Part shown: piece by piece, positions 24,501 to 37,900 of the stretch
How the letters are laid out: every line of letters starts with the position of its first letter
Numbering within the stretch: position 1 is the first letter of the stretch
Assembly (NCBI GenBank): GCA_029948255.1
Contig: JALIZF010001447.1
Coordinates: 248,001 to 312,000, forward strand
Length of the DNA stretch: 64,000 bases
Source of the DNA: Telmatactis stephensoni
Taxonomy: Eukaryota > Cnidaria > Anthozoa > Actiniaria > Isophelliidae
Direction: 5' to 3'
Made by a program: the position numbers and the translations under genes
The notes under the pieces: model-generated
What the model saw: the letters and a program-made list of their open reading frames with translations, nothing else
Told to the model about the DNA's origin: nothing
Database searches by the model: none

Positions 24501-25260
24501 ATGTACATCTGTGGGAACCATTAAAACCAGTTGTTCAAGCCTCTTGCATATTGTCAACCCTTCACTGAAGTCTGCACTTGATCTGTCTATTAAACATGTT
24601 CCTTTGTCTGTTAGTGACCTATGATGAAAGGTTGAAAATAGCAATTAACATGCCTAGCTTTTTTATACAATTTGTGGTGGCTCTCATGAAAGTTATATAA
24701 TGAATTTTTTGGTTAAATGTTATTGCGATCGCTATTAGAAAATAAGCAATGGGCTGTATGGTTATTTGATATTGAAAATTTATTCGGAGGGTAAATCACT
24801 AAGAGGTCTGTAAGTAGAGTACCGCATTATTAATCGCACTTATGGAATTATTGAAGTAAGAGTTTTTATGTTACTAGTGATCATAATAGTGCCAGTTAGC
24901 AGTGAAGAATATGCTATATAGCATAAACGGTGAATGCAATGTAAGAAATGTTAGATGAAGTGCATGTGTTCCACGTTGAATAGGCTAACGGCTTGATCAA
25001 CATTGAAGATTATATAGTACACAATTGTTTAATGAGCAAACCTAGAGATTTCTTATCATTCCTCATCTATTTGGATTTATCCACTGAATAAGGATTCAAA
25101 GATAATTCCTCTCACTCAATAAACAAATGGGTCTGGTGGCGTTTACAAAAAATTACAGTCATGGTCATTCTGCATTTTACTATCCTGGGTTCTAGAGGGA
25201 TTTTTACTGAAATGCTGATTTGGTGAACGTGAACCGCGAGCGGAGAAGAAAAACCAAACC

Positions 25261-25297
<37 letters not shown>

Positions 25298-25352
25298 CGA
25301 CGACGACGAGGACGAGGACGACAGCAACAACAATAATAACAAAAACAACAAA
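25261..25352. repeat. (CAA)n with GAC/GAG trinucleotide tract
   Basis: About eleven CAA units, then GACGAC/GAGGAC units, then imperfect CAA. Lies in the 3' flank of Lmx; the Leu/Ser-rich minus-strand frame through it is an artefact. Confidence 0.92.
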
Positions 25353-25583
25353 ACGCGTTTCACACTTGCCAAATCAGTATTTCAGGGGAAAAAGTCCCCC
25401 TGGAACCCAGAGTATCATTTCACAGGCTACCGTGGTCTTTTGGAAAGATATGATGATGTGTATTTTTTACAAGACGTTATGTACTTTCCAGTTGCTCATA
25501 CAGTGTATTTGAAAATGTTAACAACAAAAGCCAAGCATACTACTATAACAGTAATAGGCATAAATATATATATATAATACTAG

Positions 25584-25942
25584 TTAAAATGAATTGATCA
25601 TATCATGCATAAGTTCTAAATGGTTCTGACCATTGTGATTGGACGCAGGTGGATAACCAGTCATATCCGCAGGGGGGTAGTGTTGAGGCATCATGCAATC
25701 ATCTAGAGCTCCCTGCATAGACCGCTGGTCAACTGACATTTCTGTAGAGTCCATATGATTCAAAGGGGGTTGATATGAATAGCCAGGAGGCATCATTGAT
25801 CCCATGTGATTGGGCATATTTTGTTGGTATTGTGGTTGAAGCATTCCGTATGGTGAGTGTGATACTGGTATATGAGAAGGCGATAACGCTGGTGGAAGGT
25901 CGAGTAGATCTCTGTCTCTTCGTTTTTCTCTTGGACTAGATC
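25584..25942 (-). CDS. LMX1: Lmx terminal coding exon
   Basis: Acceptor GCAACAG; 119 codons including the stop. Tail rich in Pro, Met, Gln, His and Tyr, likely a transactivation region, ending [12 protein letters not shown] clear poly(A) signal was not identified downstream. Confidence 0.88.
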
Positions 25943-28900
25943 CTGTTGCGAACAAAAAGTCAGAGTTAAGCCTCAGTGTTCGTGTTTTACTACTGTGAGA
26001 TATATTGCAATATGTTGTTTCTCACTGTAACCAATGCAAACCTGATCTTTAAAAAGTAGGAATTATAGAAACAGATGCCAGGCGTTAACTACAAATCGTA
26101 CTGTGGTGATGTTACACTAGATGACAAGGGGAAACACGACGCCCGGCTATGGCTGGTTTTAGCACAATATTGTTGCACAAACATGCATGTTCACGTTTTT
26201 GAACTGAATAAAACAATACGGTATTGGCAACTGAACCAATTTTGTTCTGTAGCCACGCGTGCAATGGCATAACTTCGCCAACTTTTAACGCGTTGTTTAC
26301 TTGACGACTTTACGAAGAAACCTAACTTGTGTAACTAATTAGAATCTTAACTTCGTACAATTTCTAATATATACAACTGAACGTCAGGGATTAAATCCAC
26401 AAATATCCATAGATATCCCTACAACAATTGTGGAATTGAAGAAGACTGGGAATTCCAATCAATCAAAAATTACCTTTACCATCTTTCGATTTTTTTAAGT
26501 TCCGTTGTCTATTGCTAACTCGACAACTGCTAGCTCCATCTGACTCAGGATTATTTCGTCTGGCCAACTTTTTAATCTAAACAAAACTTTGATTCAGTCT
26601 TGTAATTTAATGTGCTAATAAACTGAACACTGACAGAAAAGAGACAGGGAACTTAAAGTAATAGTTGAATTAGAAGTATGAATCTTTAAATGCTACCGGT
26701 TTAAACTCAAGCGGTGAAAAGTGTGCTTACACTGCCTTTTTTTAGGGGGGGGGGGGGCAGTTGTTATTGCTGTCGCTTTATTTTGTTGTTGTTGTTGTTG
26801 TTCAGTTGTGCAACTTTAGAATCTTAGATTGCAGTAACTGCTGTGTTTGTTAATGTTATTCAGTTATCGATGCTTAATTAATCCATGCATTAGTAAAACA
26901 CCTTTCCCGAATTCGCATGACTGACCACGTAACAACAGATTCGAGTCGAGGCTGCAGTTTTTAAATCCATGCATTTGTCTTCTCCAGCCTATTGTTCCGA
27001 TGCCAGTCAAACGGATTCGGGAAAGGTCTATTATTAGCTTCGTGCTTTTTTTAGATGATCGAGTTGCAGTATTAGGTGATGCTAATGATTGGTTGTATTA
27101 TTAACTAGTAGTAGAGCAGTTTTCGTATGAGTGTGAAGCGGCCGCGCAGTGCGGTGACCGTGTCAGTGCTGTGATGTCTATAGAGCGGTTTTCGTATGAG
27201 TGGGAAACTGACCGTACGGTACGGTACGGTCAGTTTCCCACTCATACGAAAACCGCTCTAAAAACATTCGATATTCCTTCCGTAACCGTGCCGTGACCGT
27301 GCCGTTTTCCCAGTCATACGAAATCTGCTCTATTTTTTTATTCAGTGGCACGCACGAAAGTACTTTTGAAACGTGATTAATCCTTTTCACTTTATGTTTG
27401 AGAGGATTATGCTTCTGACTTTTCATTCTTTAGATATTTTGATGAAGTTACTTTTGATTGTTAATTTTAGTGTTGGTTTTAGTGATGCAGCATAGTTGTC
27501 GATGAAAGAAGGTTTTGTGCGTTTTTAAAAGTTTCCTTTAAATGTTTACTATTTTATTCCTGTACATGTTTTATGGTATAAAAGAACTCCATGGAGAATT
27601 CATAAGATTCTTGAGTTAACCGCTTTAATTTATCATTTACTGTACTGAGGTATCTACTGGATTAGAAAGAAATTGGAAACTTACTGATTTCTGTACCTTT
27701 GCTCTTTGGTTCTGGAACCAGACTTGAACGACCCTGACACTCAAGCCCGTTTCTCGAGAAAGTTCTTCTCTTACCTATAAAAAAAAAAAACAGAATCATG
27801 CTAAACTTACTTATCATCATCATTGTCATTATCATCAACATCATCATCATCATCGCTCACCGCTATCGCCGATGGCTTTAAAAGAATTTTTTTAAAGACT
27901 AGAAAGGTTCGATTAACTCGTAGTAATGGGCATGATACGAAATTAAGAAGTAAAATAAACGGTGCAAAAAGTAATAAAAAAGATAAAACCTAAACAATGA
28001 AATTGTTTTATGTTGTCAGATGCTCTCATTACAGAAGTACAAGTATTTTTACAGAAATTGTACCCTTCATTATGCTAACCTATGTTTATAGGATCAAGAT
28101 TGGGCAAAAATTAATAACTTTAAAAATGTTTGGCTTTTTGTCAGTCTACATTGATGAATTAACGCTTCATTTTTATTCCAGAAGGCACAACAAGAAATCC
28201 TTTACACTTGAGAATTCAAACAAAAACGTTCACATTTTTACAACTTGTTCTTGCTCGTGCGTTTTCAAAAAGATTCTTTTTCGGACAGTGAGATAGGAGC
28301 GAAACAAAAGAATCCGCGAAATCACCCCAAAAGAAGTTCAAAACATTAGGGATGTATGCAATGACTTTATTGTCAAGGTGGTCTAACGTTTTCAATTGTG
28401 TAAAGTCTCATATCAATTTTAGCCAAAATCGTTGTGGAAGAGTGCTTTGGATGACAAAGCCTTATTGTTTGGCGTTCTCCAGAGTGAAATACTAAAAAAG
28501 TTTCAAAATAATGAGTTTAGCGTTTTCTATTATGAAAAGTTATGTTTGAGTTTTAGTCAGGTCATCGTTGTGGAAGAGTGCTTTGGATGACAAAGCCTTA
28601 TTGTTTGATGTCCTCACGAGTGAACTATTAATAAAAGTTCTGAAATGATAATCTTAATTTAGGGATCAATATAACGAGTCTATTGTATATGATCACAGTA
28701 GATTGACGTTTTCTATTGTAGCCGTCACGTGTTGTTCATAACACATAATGAACTATTCACAATAACCACAGTAGGAACAGATTGCTCTAATAAGCTTGAA
28801 CCAGCGAGACAGTTCGTCGTATTGTAGTGCGGTTGAGATGTCTGTTTTATTTGTGCTCGCCACATGTTTTTAATGAACAATCAAACACGACGATCACTTT

Positions 28901-31900
28901 AATTGAGGGTCAATTGACGTTTTAATTCAAGCCTTGGGTGACCTTAAAATTCTTGTTCTAATATGTTTAAAGAAGGCGTCTAATAATAAACAGAGTTTAA
29001 TCGAAGATTATACCCAGCTAATGTATATTAAAGGCGCAAAAGAAATTGAAGGGTGATTTCAATTCTGTTAAAGTCATTAGCAAAAGAAGATTGGCACGCG
29101 CTTCACGATTGTAATGATGTTAAAACGGTTTTGTTGATATAAAGGTACAAGTGTAATTAAAAATATATATGATAGCAATAAAACAACCAAGATCAAATGT
29201 TTGCTATCATAAGGTGCCGAATATGCGGTTAAAAACACTAAAGTTTAATTGACGTTTATTTTTCAAAAGAGTGCGATTTTTTTTTCATTATTATATGCAC
29301 ACACACAAATATATGATAGCAATAATCACTGAAAAAGCAGTTTTTAACAAATTTGGCCAACAGATTTCAATTCATCCGTTTAGTTTTTGACAACCGCAAA
29401 ATGCGGTACCTAATGATAGCAAATGGTCTTAGTTATATAACCCAAGAAAACTATGAAATATAACCATACAAGTTTATCTTTGTATTTGTCCAATAACCGC
29501 AAAATCGCTCAATGAGCAATTCATGACCAATTCCTAGGCAATTTGTTTGTTCAAGGAATTTCACCTTGATCTTATTTTCCAGTATTTGGTAGATAGTATT
29601 CTTTTTCACGTTTTTGAAATTACAGACTTTACAAACTTTATAATAATTTTTTGTTTTGTCTTTGATATACTTTTCGTGATTTCATTTCCTTTTGTTTTCT
29701 TCTTTTTTCTCTCTCTCTTTCAATGGAATCCCAAAAGAAACCTTTTGGATCTTATATTATGTTAGCTTTCTTCTCCCCTTTTCCACTTTTCTCATTGTAT
29801 ACTGAGAAATAAAAATATTACCTTACAGTACGAGAAAATATATAAAGAGTTATAAAGAGTTGCTCGTATTACTTTCTCTCACAGTGGGCATCTGAAAGTC
29901 AATTGAACAACTCGTGGATGTCAAAACTTTTCTCGACTACGTAAGATTTTCAAACAGTCAAACGATTTTGCTACTACAAATTACTTTGAATATCTAGTTT
30001 CTGAAAACTTTTCTTAGTATCTGCTTTTCTAAACTTTTAAAACTGTTATACACAAATACAACGTTCTCACCACAAGGTACTGAAGCAGATTTCATATGAG
30101 TGTGAACCGGACCGCGCTGTACCACAGTAAAGCAGATTTTGTATGAGTGCGAAACTTACCACACCGTACTCTGAACGTGTCAGTGCCGTGTTGTCTATAC
30201 AAACATTCGAAATTACTGCCGTTACCGTGCGGTGCCGTTTTCACAGTCATACGAAATCCACTCTTGAATTTTCGTAGTACTGTATTAAACTTTGTCGTAA
30301 CCGCAACTTCGAACTCCGAACGGAAGGTGTGGTAATACGGCAACAAAATTGTGCAACCTTTCGCACAACTCCGTGCCAACTCACAACCTATACCGTAACT
30401 TGATTGCATTCTAGGATAACGAACTTTTTACTTACCTTTCTACAAGGTTTCGAGCTTATTTCAAAGGCTGATTTAAAAACTTTTCTTTGCTGACTTGTTA
30501 AAATTGTTCGTGGTCTTTTGGGGCCCTTTTTATCGTCTCCATCATCATCTTCATGAACTGATGAATCATCGGAGTCTGTGTTTTCTGTTTTTATTCCATC
30601 TTTACTGTCTTTCTCGGATGAGATACTATTATTACTAACATCTAGAAATAGTAATATCATAAATGAATCTGGGAGTAAATCAAAGCAAACGGCAAATCAG
30701 GGTACATTATCATGCTTTATCATGGCAAATCAGGGTACATTATCATGCTTTATTAAGGCAAATCAGGGTACATTATCATGCTTTATCATGGGGTGGACTC
30801 CTTTATAAAACATCAGGATGATCATCGGAAATTTAAAAAGATACCGGAAGTCTTTTTTGTAACAGGCGTGGCTTAGAAATATTAGCCCCTAAAGGATACC
30901 AATTAAAATTATAAACGATAGTATAATATACGTTAATGGCTAATCTCGGTTTTTGCTTAAACCTTTTCCACCAACTGAAACATTACCTAAGAATTTTCTT
31001 CTAAACACTCAAAAAGATAAAAGGCTAAAAGATATGATTGTAAGATCGAGTTTCCAAATTTCAAATTCAACTCCTAAAAAGGTATCAAATCGCTTATTTT
31101 AATCTTAAAAAGATACGACGAGCATCCCCGATGTTTCCATATTGGAGTCCACCTCGGGAGTTAACATTATCATCCGATCTTACAATGGCAAGGAAGGCAA
31201 AAAAAGCTGCGTTTCCGGGGGAGAATTATTTGTGGAGTTAATTACTATTGTTTATCTGATATAGAATGAATGGATGGATGAATGAATGAACTTGCGATCC
31301 CCTTTATTTTAAGACAAGAGTTAATCAGTTATACATAAAGAGCGGCTTTAGTGCAGTATTTGTACGAGATCTGTCTACTTCCCACGAGTCAAAGACAAAC
31401 AAATCCAAATATCTGAACGAAAACATAACTTTTATGTCGGAAATTCTTTTTATCAAATATTCATTTTAAAACGCGACCTGATGATATCTGCTTTATAAAT
31501 GAAACATAGTCAATGAGTCAATTCCTAAGCTGAGTAAAGAAGAATTATTATCTAGAGACCCCCACTTAGTAATTTTAACGTCTAAGAAAAGTGATAAAAA
31601 GTTGAAGATAACTTGAGGTTTTATGCGCTGCTTTTCGCTTTTTTACGATTTGACGCATTTTTTAAGTCTGTTGCTTCACTGACCATAACAAACTTGAAAT
31701 TAAGTTCGTCTTGATTAGAGTGAATGAAAAATTTAGTTTTAGTGCCGTCTTGATTGGAATTAATCAGAAATTCATCTTTAGTTGATTCACAATAGTATAT
31801 CGCTCAGACGCACATGACAAAATTTCCCTATCATGTCGTACTTTGAAATTCTTGCGCGCAATGAGCAAATTACACGTGGTTAGCTAGGTCACTGACCATC

Positions 31901-34900
31901 GTTAAACGTGTGTGAGCAACTGAAGTTGCATGCTGTCATATTGCACGCATTGAGCAAATTACACAGTACCAAGCTCTAAAACGGATTGCAACATTTTCGC
32001 GCAATACTGCAGCCATGCAACTGCTGTATATTGTCATTTGTGCGAATGTACTAAATAAGCAATTAACAACGATTACCATGTCGGTGACCGTTGTTAACGT
32101 TTTTCATCTATGGTTAGTGAGTAACTGAAGTTGCATGCTCTGTTGCTGCACATAATGAACAACTTACACATTGTCAGACTCAAAAACGGATTGCAATATT
32201 TCTGTGCAATATATTTCACACTTAAATGGGCAAATGACGCAATGTTGGTGACCATTGTTAAAAGTGTGTTGCACGAAATGAGAAAATTGTACATTGCCAG
32301 GATTGTCAGGCTCTGAAACGGATTGCAATTGAATTTGGCGCAATATTGTATGCATGCATGTAACTGTTGAACATTGTACGAATTCAATGTACGTATTAAA
32401 AAGCGCGCCTTTTTATCAGTGCGCGCATTGATGTACTTACTTTCTTGTTGTCTAATTGTTTTGCTTCCTTCATTATTCTCGTTGTTTATTCGATTCCTAC
32501 GATTGTTCGATTTAGGTAGCTTTGCATAGTCCAACTTGCAATATAATTGATTATCTTTTAGAGCAAATTCTTGTCCTTTTTCAAGTACATGTCCACACAT
32601 TGCACACACAAAGCATTGTAAATGGTAAACATTTCCTAGTGCACGCATGACCAATTCGTTTGCTGGAATTGTCTTTTTGCAGCCACTGCATTTGGTACCA
32701 AAGACTCTGAAGGAAAAGAAATATTCAACGTGAGTATAAACAGCAGACTTTCAAATCATTTTACCTTGTTATTGAAGACACCCTTTTGTCTCAAGTCAGA
32801 CAAAAGGGCGTTTCTCTGCCACTGATTGGATTGACCCGCTAAGATTTGTCTTTTTCTTAGAAAGGTTTTTCTTAGTCTTTCAGTACAATTTGCATTATAT
32901 CTGTCCAAATTAAATGCACAACTTTTGCATGCTTCCAGAAAATATCCATACTCCAAAGGAGGGAATCATAAATTTCTAGGGCGTTTGGTGAGGTGGGATT
33001 ATCTCCTTGGTGCGCTATGGATATTTTGTGGAACCTACTGAAAATAAATAAAGTGAATACTACAAATACTGCATGGATAGTGTTTGAACTCCTTTTAATG
33101 TATTTTAAGGTAGTCGACAAGCTTTCGGACATGATCCATTTTCAGGGTAGTGTCAACATGTCTGAAAACTCGGCTACCTCGAAACACGTTAAACGTTGTT
33201 GAAATTCTAACAGTAAAATTGATTCCAATTTATCCCACATAGAAAACGTTCCCGTACTTCTTCTATTATATCAGTTAAAATACATAGGATTAGTAGTGGT
33301 TTTATAAGTAATTGGTTTGAACAGAAAGTAAACGTAAGTAATTGGATGGGGACAGAAAATTAGAAAACTAACGTTCTAAACAAATGTTAAAACCACAAAG
33401 TGGTATTTAATTCACGATGGTAGACATTGGCTAGATAGTGCACTATACCAGATATTTGACTAAAAAAGTAGAACTCAGAGATCTCGACCTTTCCGATTCC
33501 CTAACCCATTTTTCTAAGGAACGTTTTTAATCAGTTACTCTGGAACTCCCCCTAACTAGACAACTTATCTTTTCCCTTGGGATTTCGAGGTAGTCGGGTT
33601 CTATTGTAACTACAGCTGGGTACAGTTAATGAAGGACGGTTTTTTTTCTCTTTCTGGTAATGTACTAATACATGCTTTAAATTGGCAGTGGTGTTTGACG
33701 ATCGTTTTCATAGTCATTATAGCCCTCGGATTTTAAATATTAATCTCATTAAGCCAAGAAAATCAAGTGAGGTAATTAAAGAAAGAAACAACAAAAGGCA
33801 GGAGGATAACCTCACTGAATCAAAGAAAGGATAAATCCAAAAAAAAACTTTCTAAAAAATTGCACTGAACCGAACTTTATCTCACATGTATACATATCAT
33901 CAGAGTAAAACTAACATTTGCTAAATGTATAATCTAAAATGGTTTTATATTTCAATTAAAGTAACAAGTTGAATCAAATTCTTCAACCTCAAAACTCTAT
34001 ACATTCTAATACTGAAGAAAATCGGAAAAGAAAAAACAGAGAAATGGAAACGGCAATAGCACTTCAGTGCGGCGTTCGGACAAGATCGAAAAGTCAAAAT
34101 ATTTTCAATATGAATGTATTCAAGATTTTGAACTGCTTAGAAATCAATCATAATCACTTTAAAAATTCATTACGTTTCGACATCCCCCTAATATTTTCTA
34201 ATCGTTTTTGGTGAATGTGATATTCCGCGCGTCAGTGCACCCAATTTATCGGTCGGTAAATTTCCATATTCCATTTGATGTTTGAACTTTTTTGATAATC
34301 AGACCGGCTGTGTTGCGTTTTAAAAAAGCAAAAGAGAATTCAGAATTGAATTTTAATAACCTCTTCAAAATCGACCACAATTACTGAACCACGCAAAGGG
34401 AAATTCTATCAATTCTTCGTTTGATTTCAATATTTTCCTAACTACTACCGGAGCCGGATTGGTGATATTTTGACGTTTCTGAAGAAACCGCTTAAAAGTC
34501 AAGAAAAAAGTGTACTTTTATGCTATTTTGGCTCAGCTGATTAAACAGGATCATGTGGAGCACGTATGTTCACCTGTTCGTACAGGCGAGCTTGTACTTA
34601 TTCTAACGGCACTTTGTTTTACTAAGAATGACAGGCTCATTGTCACCCATATCTTGGAGGAACTTAGGCCCCTTTGAACGATTGTAAAAGTTGGACACTT
34701 TTGTTCCGTTTGGGTTCATCTGGAGTTTATTTAGAGTTGTTTTTGAACTGGGTAGGGGAAGGATACATGGCGTTATTCTATAAAGACACTTCTTCGCTTC
34801 CTGGTTACATAAGAATTGCAAAGGAAATCTGGATGAAGCTTAGAGCTGTTCTTTTCCCTTCCGTGCTATTGTCCCATTTGAGTTCATTTTGTGATTAGCT

Positions 34901-37900
34901 AAGGTTATTTTTGACTACCCAAGATATTTTTACGTTGTTCTAAACACATAATAGGCTTCCTGATTAGTTGAGAATCATTGTGTTCATTTATCCATTTGTA
35001 TTCTTTCTTCCCATCTCCCTCCTGCGTATTCATTTCATGGCTGTGTAGTATTCTTTGTTACTATGTGTATAGTGCAGTTGTTCTTTTTCAATTGTAATTC
35101 AAAACACTAGAACCAGTAGGAGATTTCTATACTGGCTTTGACACCTAGTGATAATAACAAACTTTAATAAATAATTCATATCGAAGAGAATTATCACTGA
35201 AGACCAAGAACAGTGAAACAACTTTGCTGCCCTTAATTTCCGGCATGTATTATTTCCTCACAAAGACGTTTTCTTTCCAATTCATCTTACTTAGTCCATT
35301 AATCTGTTTTTCTTTGAGTTTTCTATGAAAGTCGGCTGGTTTATCTTAGCTAAAAAGACTCAGGCTAAAAAAACACCAACAGTATCGCTAATAGAAAAAC
35401 TGAATTGCTGATAAACCATGAGGTTTCATTAACAAGGTTTGATTTTTTAAGGAAAAGAAACTCATTCGGTTATCTAAAGCTGTTCCTTTTTTAGGCCAAA
35501 ACGCTATTTATAATTCATAAAACAAGTCATCTTTTCAAACCGAAAGAGTGTGGCACGAGTAAAGATGTCATTGTGCCATATGGTTGTAATCACAGGTTCA
35601 GTTGATATGCAACCATAAATGATTTGAAAACAATTTTTGTTATCAGCAAAACATCACATTATATCGCGCTCCAATTTTCGCTTTCGTTCCCGTCAAAAAA
35701 CTCCAAACCACATTCTTGGTGGAATTCCAATTTCACGAGCCAAAAGCGTGAAGCTTTATCTATATAACGTTACACATGGAAGCCATAACTGTATCGACGC
35801 GTGGCCCATGCTCGCAAACATAATGAATACAAAATTAAGTCACTAATAAAGGACTTATGGCAACAAAAAAGTTGGACAGATAAAATCTGCAAGAACTCCA
35901 AACGTCGCTCTTACTATTAAAGTCAAATTATGAGAAAGAAAAAACGCATTAGTTTTTGAAAATTTAATTATTGTTGGAATTATGAGTGTACTGCCATTGC
36001 AGTCTTGTAGAAATAGGAGTACTTTATTTAATTTTGGTTATGTCAGAAAATGACAAAAATATTCAAAAAGTTTGATTAAAGTTTTGGAGTAACATCATTA
36101 GTTTTATTATATAGTGATGTGAGTTTTTGTGACTTGAGATACTCTCCTGTGTTAACTATTTTTATGTAGTACAATTTTCAGACTTTTTTTACAATTGTTT
36201 CACCAAGCCCAAACTTCCTGTTTGAGCTTAAAAAACAAAACAAACAGTGTTGCAATACTTTTCAATTCTGGAATTAATAAATTTGAGAAAGAATGGATAC
36301 CGTTAAACAAATCCTTTATGGATAAAATAATATACATTTTACTATAAATAAGGCTTCATCCAGTAAATAGCCCTGTCCTTTTTATTGTCGACCTTAGATT
36401 ATGCCATACATTCAGCCCTATTTTTAAAATGTTAGACCGTCATACGTCAAAAGGCTGTAATATGACTTTCACCTTCATCTTTAAGAAGACGTTACAATTA
36501 GAAAGAAACTAATATTTTTTTGAGAATTTTTTAATTGAATTTTGTATTTTAATAAAAGGTTTTGACAGGTAGACTCTTGAGTCTTTTTTTTACTCGATAG
36601 AGTCATTTCAGCCTATTTGAACTTGAAGGACATAGAAAACAATTTAATTAAAAAAACCCTGATATTTTCGAAAAGATTTTTCCAGCTTGTTCTATTCCTG
36701 GGTGTTAATTAAAGCCTTGGACAACCATACATAGAAATTGACTGAGGTCTTGTAAAGCTATTATTGAAGACTGACAACCGGGCATAGGAGCAATGTCAAA
36801 ATTAGATTACAAAAATGATGTATACGATGTATAGTGGTATGCGGTGTGATACCATATGCCACGTACGTGTCGAGAAAATACCTCGGAAAGATCGGTTTGC
36901 AGCTTTACTAAGAGCACACATCAAAACAAGAGATATCAAAATATCTTTTATCATGCACTATCAAAGTAAAAATGCCGTAAACATTCTGCTTCTATATGTC
37001 ATCTCACTATCCTGTGAAGATCTTCTTTTTACGAGTCTTATTATACTTAGAAGAGCAGTAAAAATGCTCAACAAAAACAAGGTCTACATTTGTCATCCTT
37101 GCAAAACGGGTGGATCCATCGATTCATTCCTGAGTGTCATGGGCTTCGAAACGTGTCTGCTTGGGCTGCACATCCAGACCAAACCTAATGCGATCTCCTC
37201 AAGTGTTATCGCAGTGTAGCTTGGCCTATCTCAACTTGCTATGAGCCGGTCAGACTCACTGTCTCGTGGCTAATAGATCCAAGTTGTTGAATTTATTCTG
37301 TTAGACATATTTTTGTTGAACTGCAAGATAATTTTTGCAGGCATAACGTAAGAACCCAAATATATTGACAAAGTATCGAGATCCTATCTATCTGCCTTAT
37401 ATTTGGAATTTCCTTACAATTAACATGTCACAGAAATACCAGTAAATCGTTTCTCTTTGGATGATAAGTAATTTCCATTAACAAAGCACTGTTGAATTTA
37501 GTATAGCCTGTCTTTATGATCTCAAAAATAATCAAGTATTAATGCAATATGTACTGTTATTTCACAGGAAATTACATGGCTAAAAAATAAAAGTGAATTC
37601 TAGGAAGTCCTGTTGGTGTTTCGATCAAAAATTCCCCCTTTTCCTTATTTATACCTTCTCGCTTCACCTTTTGCTGCTGGGAAACTAAAAATAAAGGTCT
37701 TTTCAAAAAAATCCAATCAACTCTCAGTATGACACATTGAGAATTACAATGTAGTTATTATAGTTGTTCAATAGGAGAAAAAAGAAAAGGAAGGCAACGA
37801 GGGTGGGCTAGGAACCTTGCCACCATGCATCAGTCCATCAACCCATGCTTCAGTAAAATTAGCTATCGATAGAACCTCGTTGAAGAGACCATTTATCAGT

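Larger units (their letters stand above)
14669..25583. other. 10.9 kb between convergent stomatin and Lmx 3' ends: no recognised gene
   Basis: No exon with a recognisable protein family was found on either strand. From about 15.1 to 22 kb it is dense in unrelated inverted-repeat elements and repeat fragments listed separately; 22.2-25.1 kb is quiet AT-rich sequence that includes the Lmx 3' flank. The longest open frame (18174-18548, 124 codons, plus) resembles nothing known to me. Confidence 0.6.

Noticed and set aside
25112..25372. Leu/Ser-rich minus-strand open frame next to Lmx
   Set aside because: It is the translation of a CAA/GAC trinucleotide tract outside the Lmx coding exon.
32094..32440. 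Extension of the LIM2 open frame beyond its donor
   Set aside because: A consensus GTAAGT donor at 32440 joins in frame to the next exon; the extension is tandem-repeat DNA.
34603..34930. Opposed open frames and loosely repeated text near 34.7 kb
   Set aside because: Similarity between units is too weak to call a repeat, and neither frame resembles a protein family.
36815..37219. 134-codon plus-strand frame in Lmx intron 2
   Set aside because: No recognisable domain, AT-rich codon use like its flanks, no supporting splice or poly(A) context.
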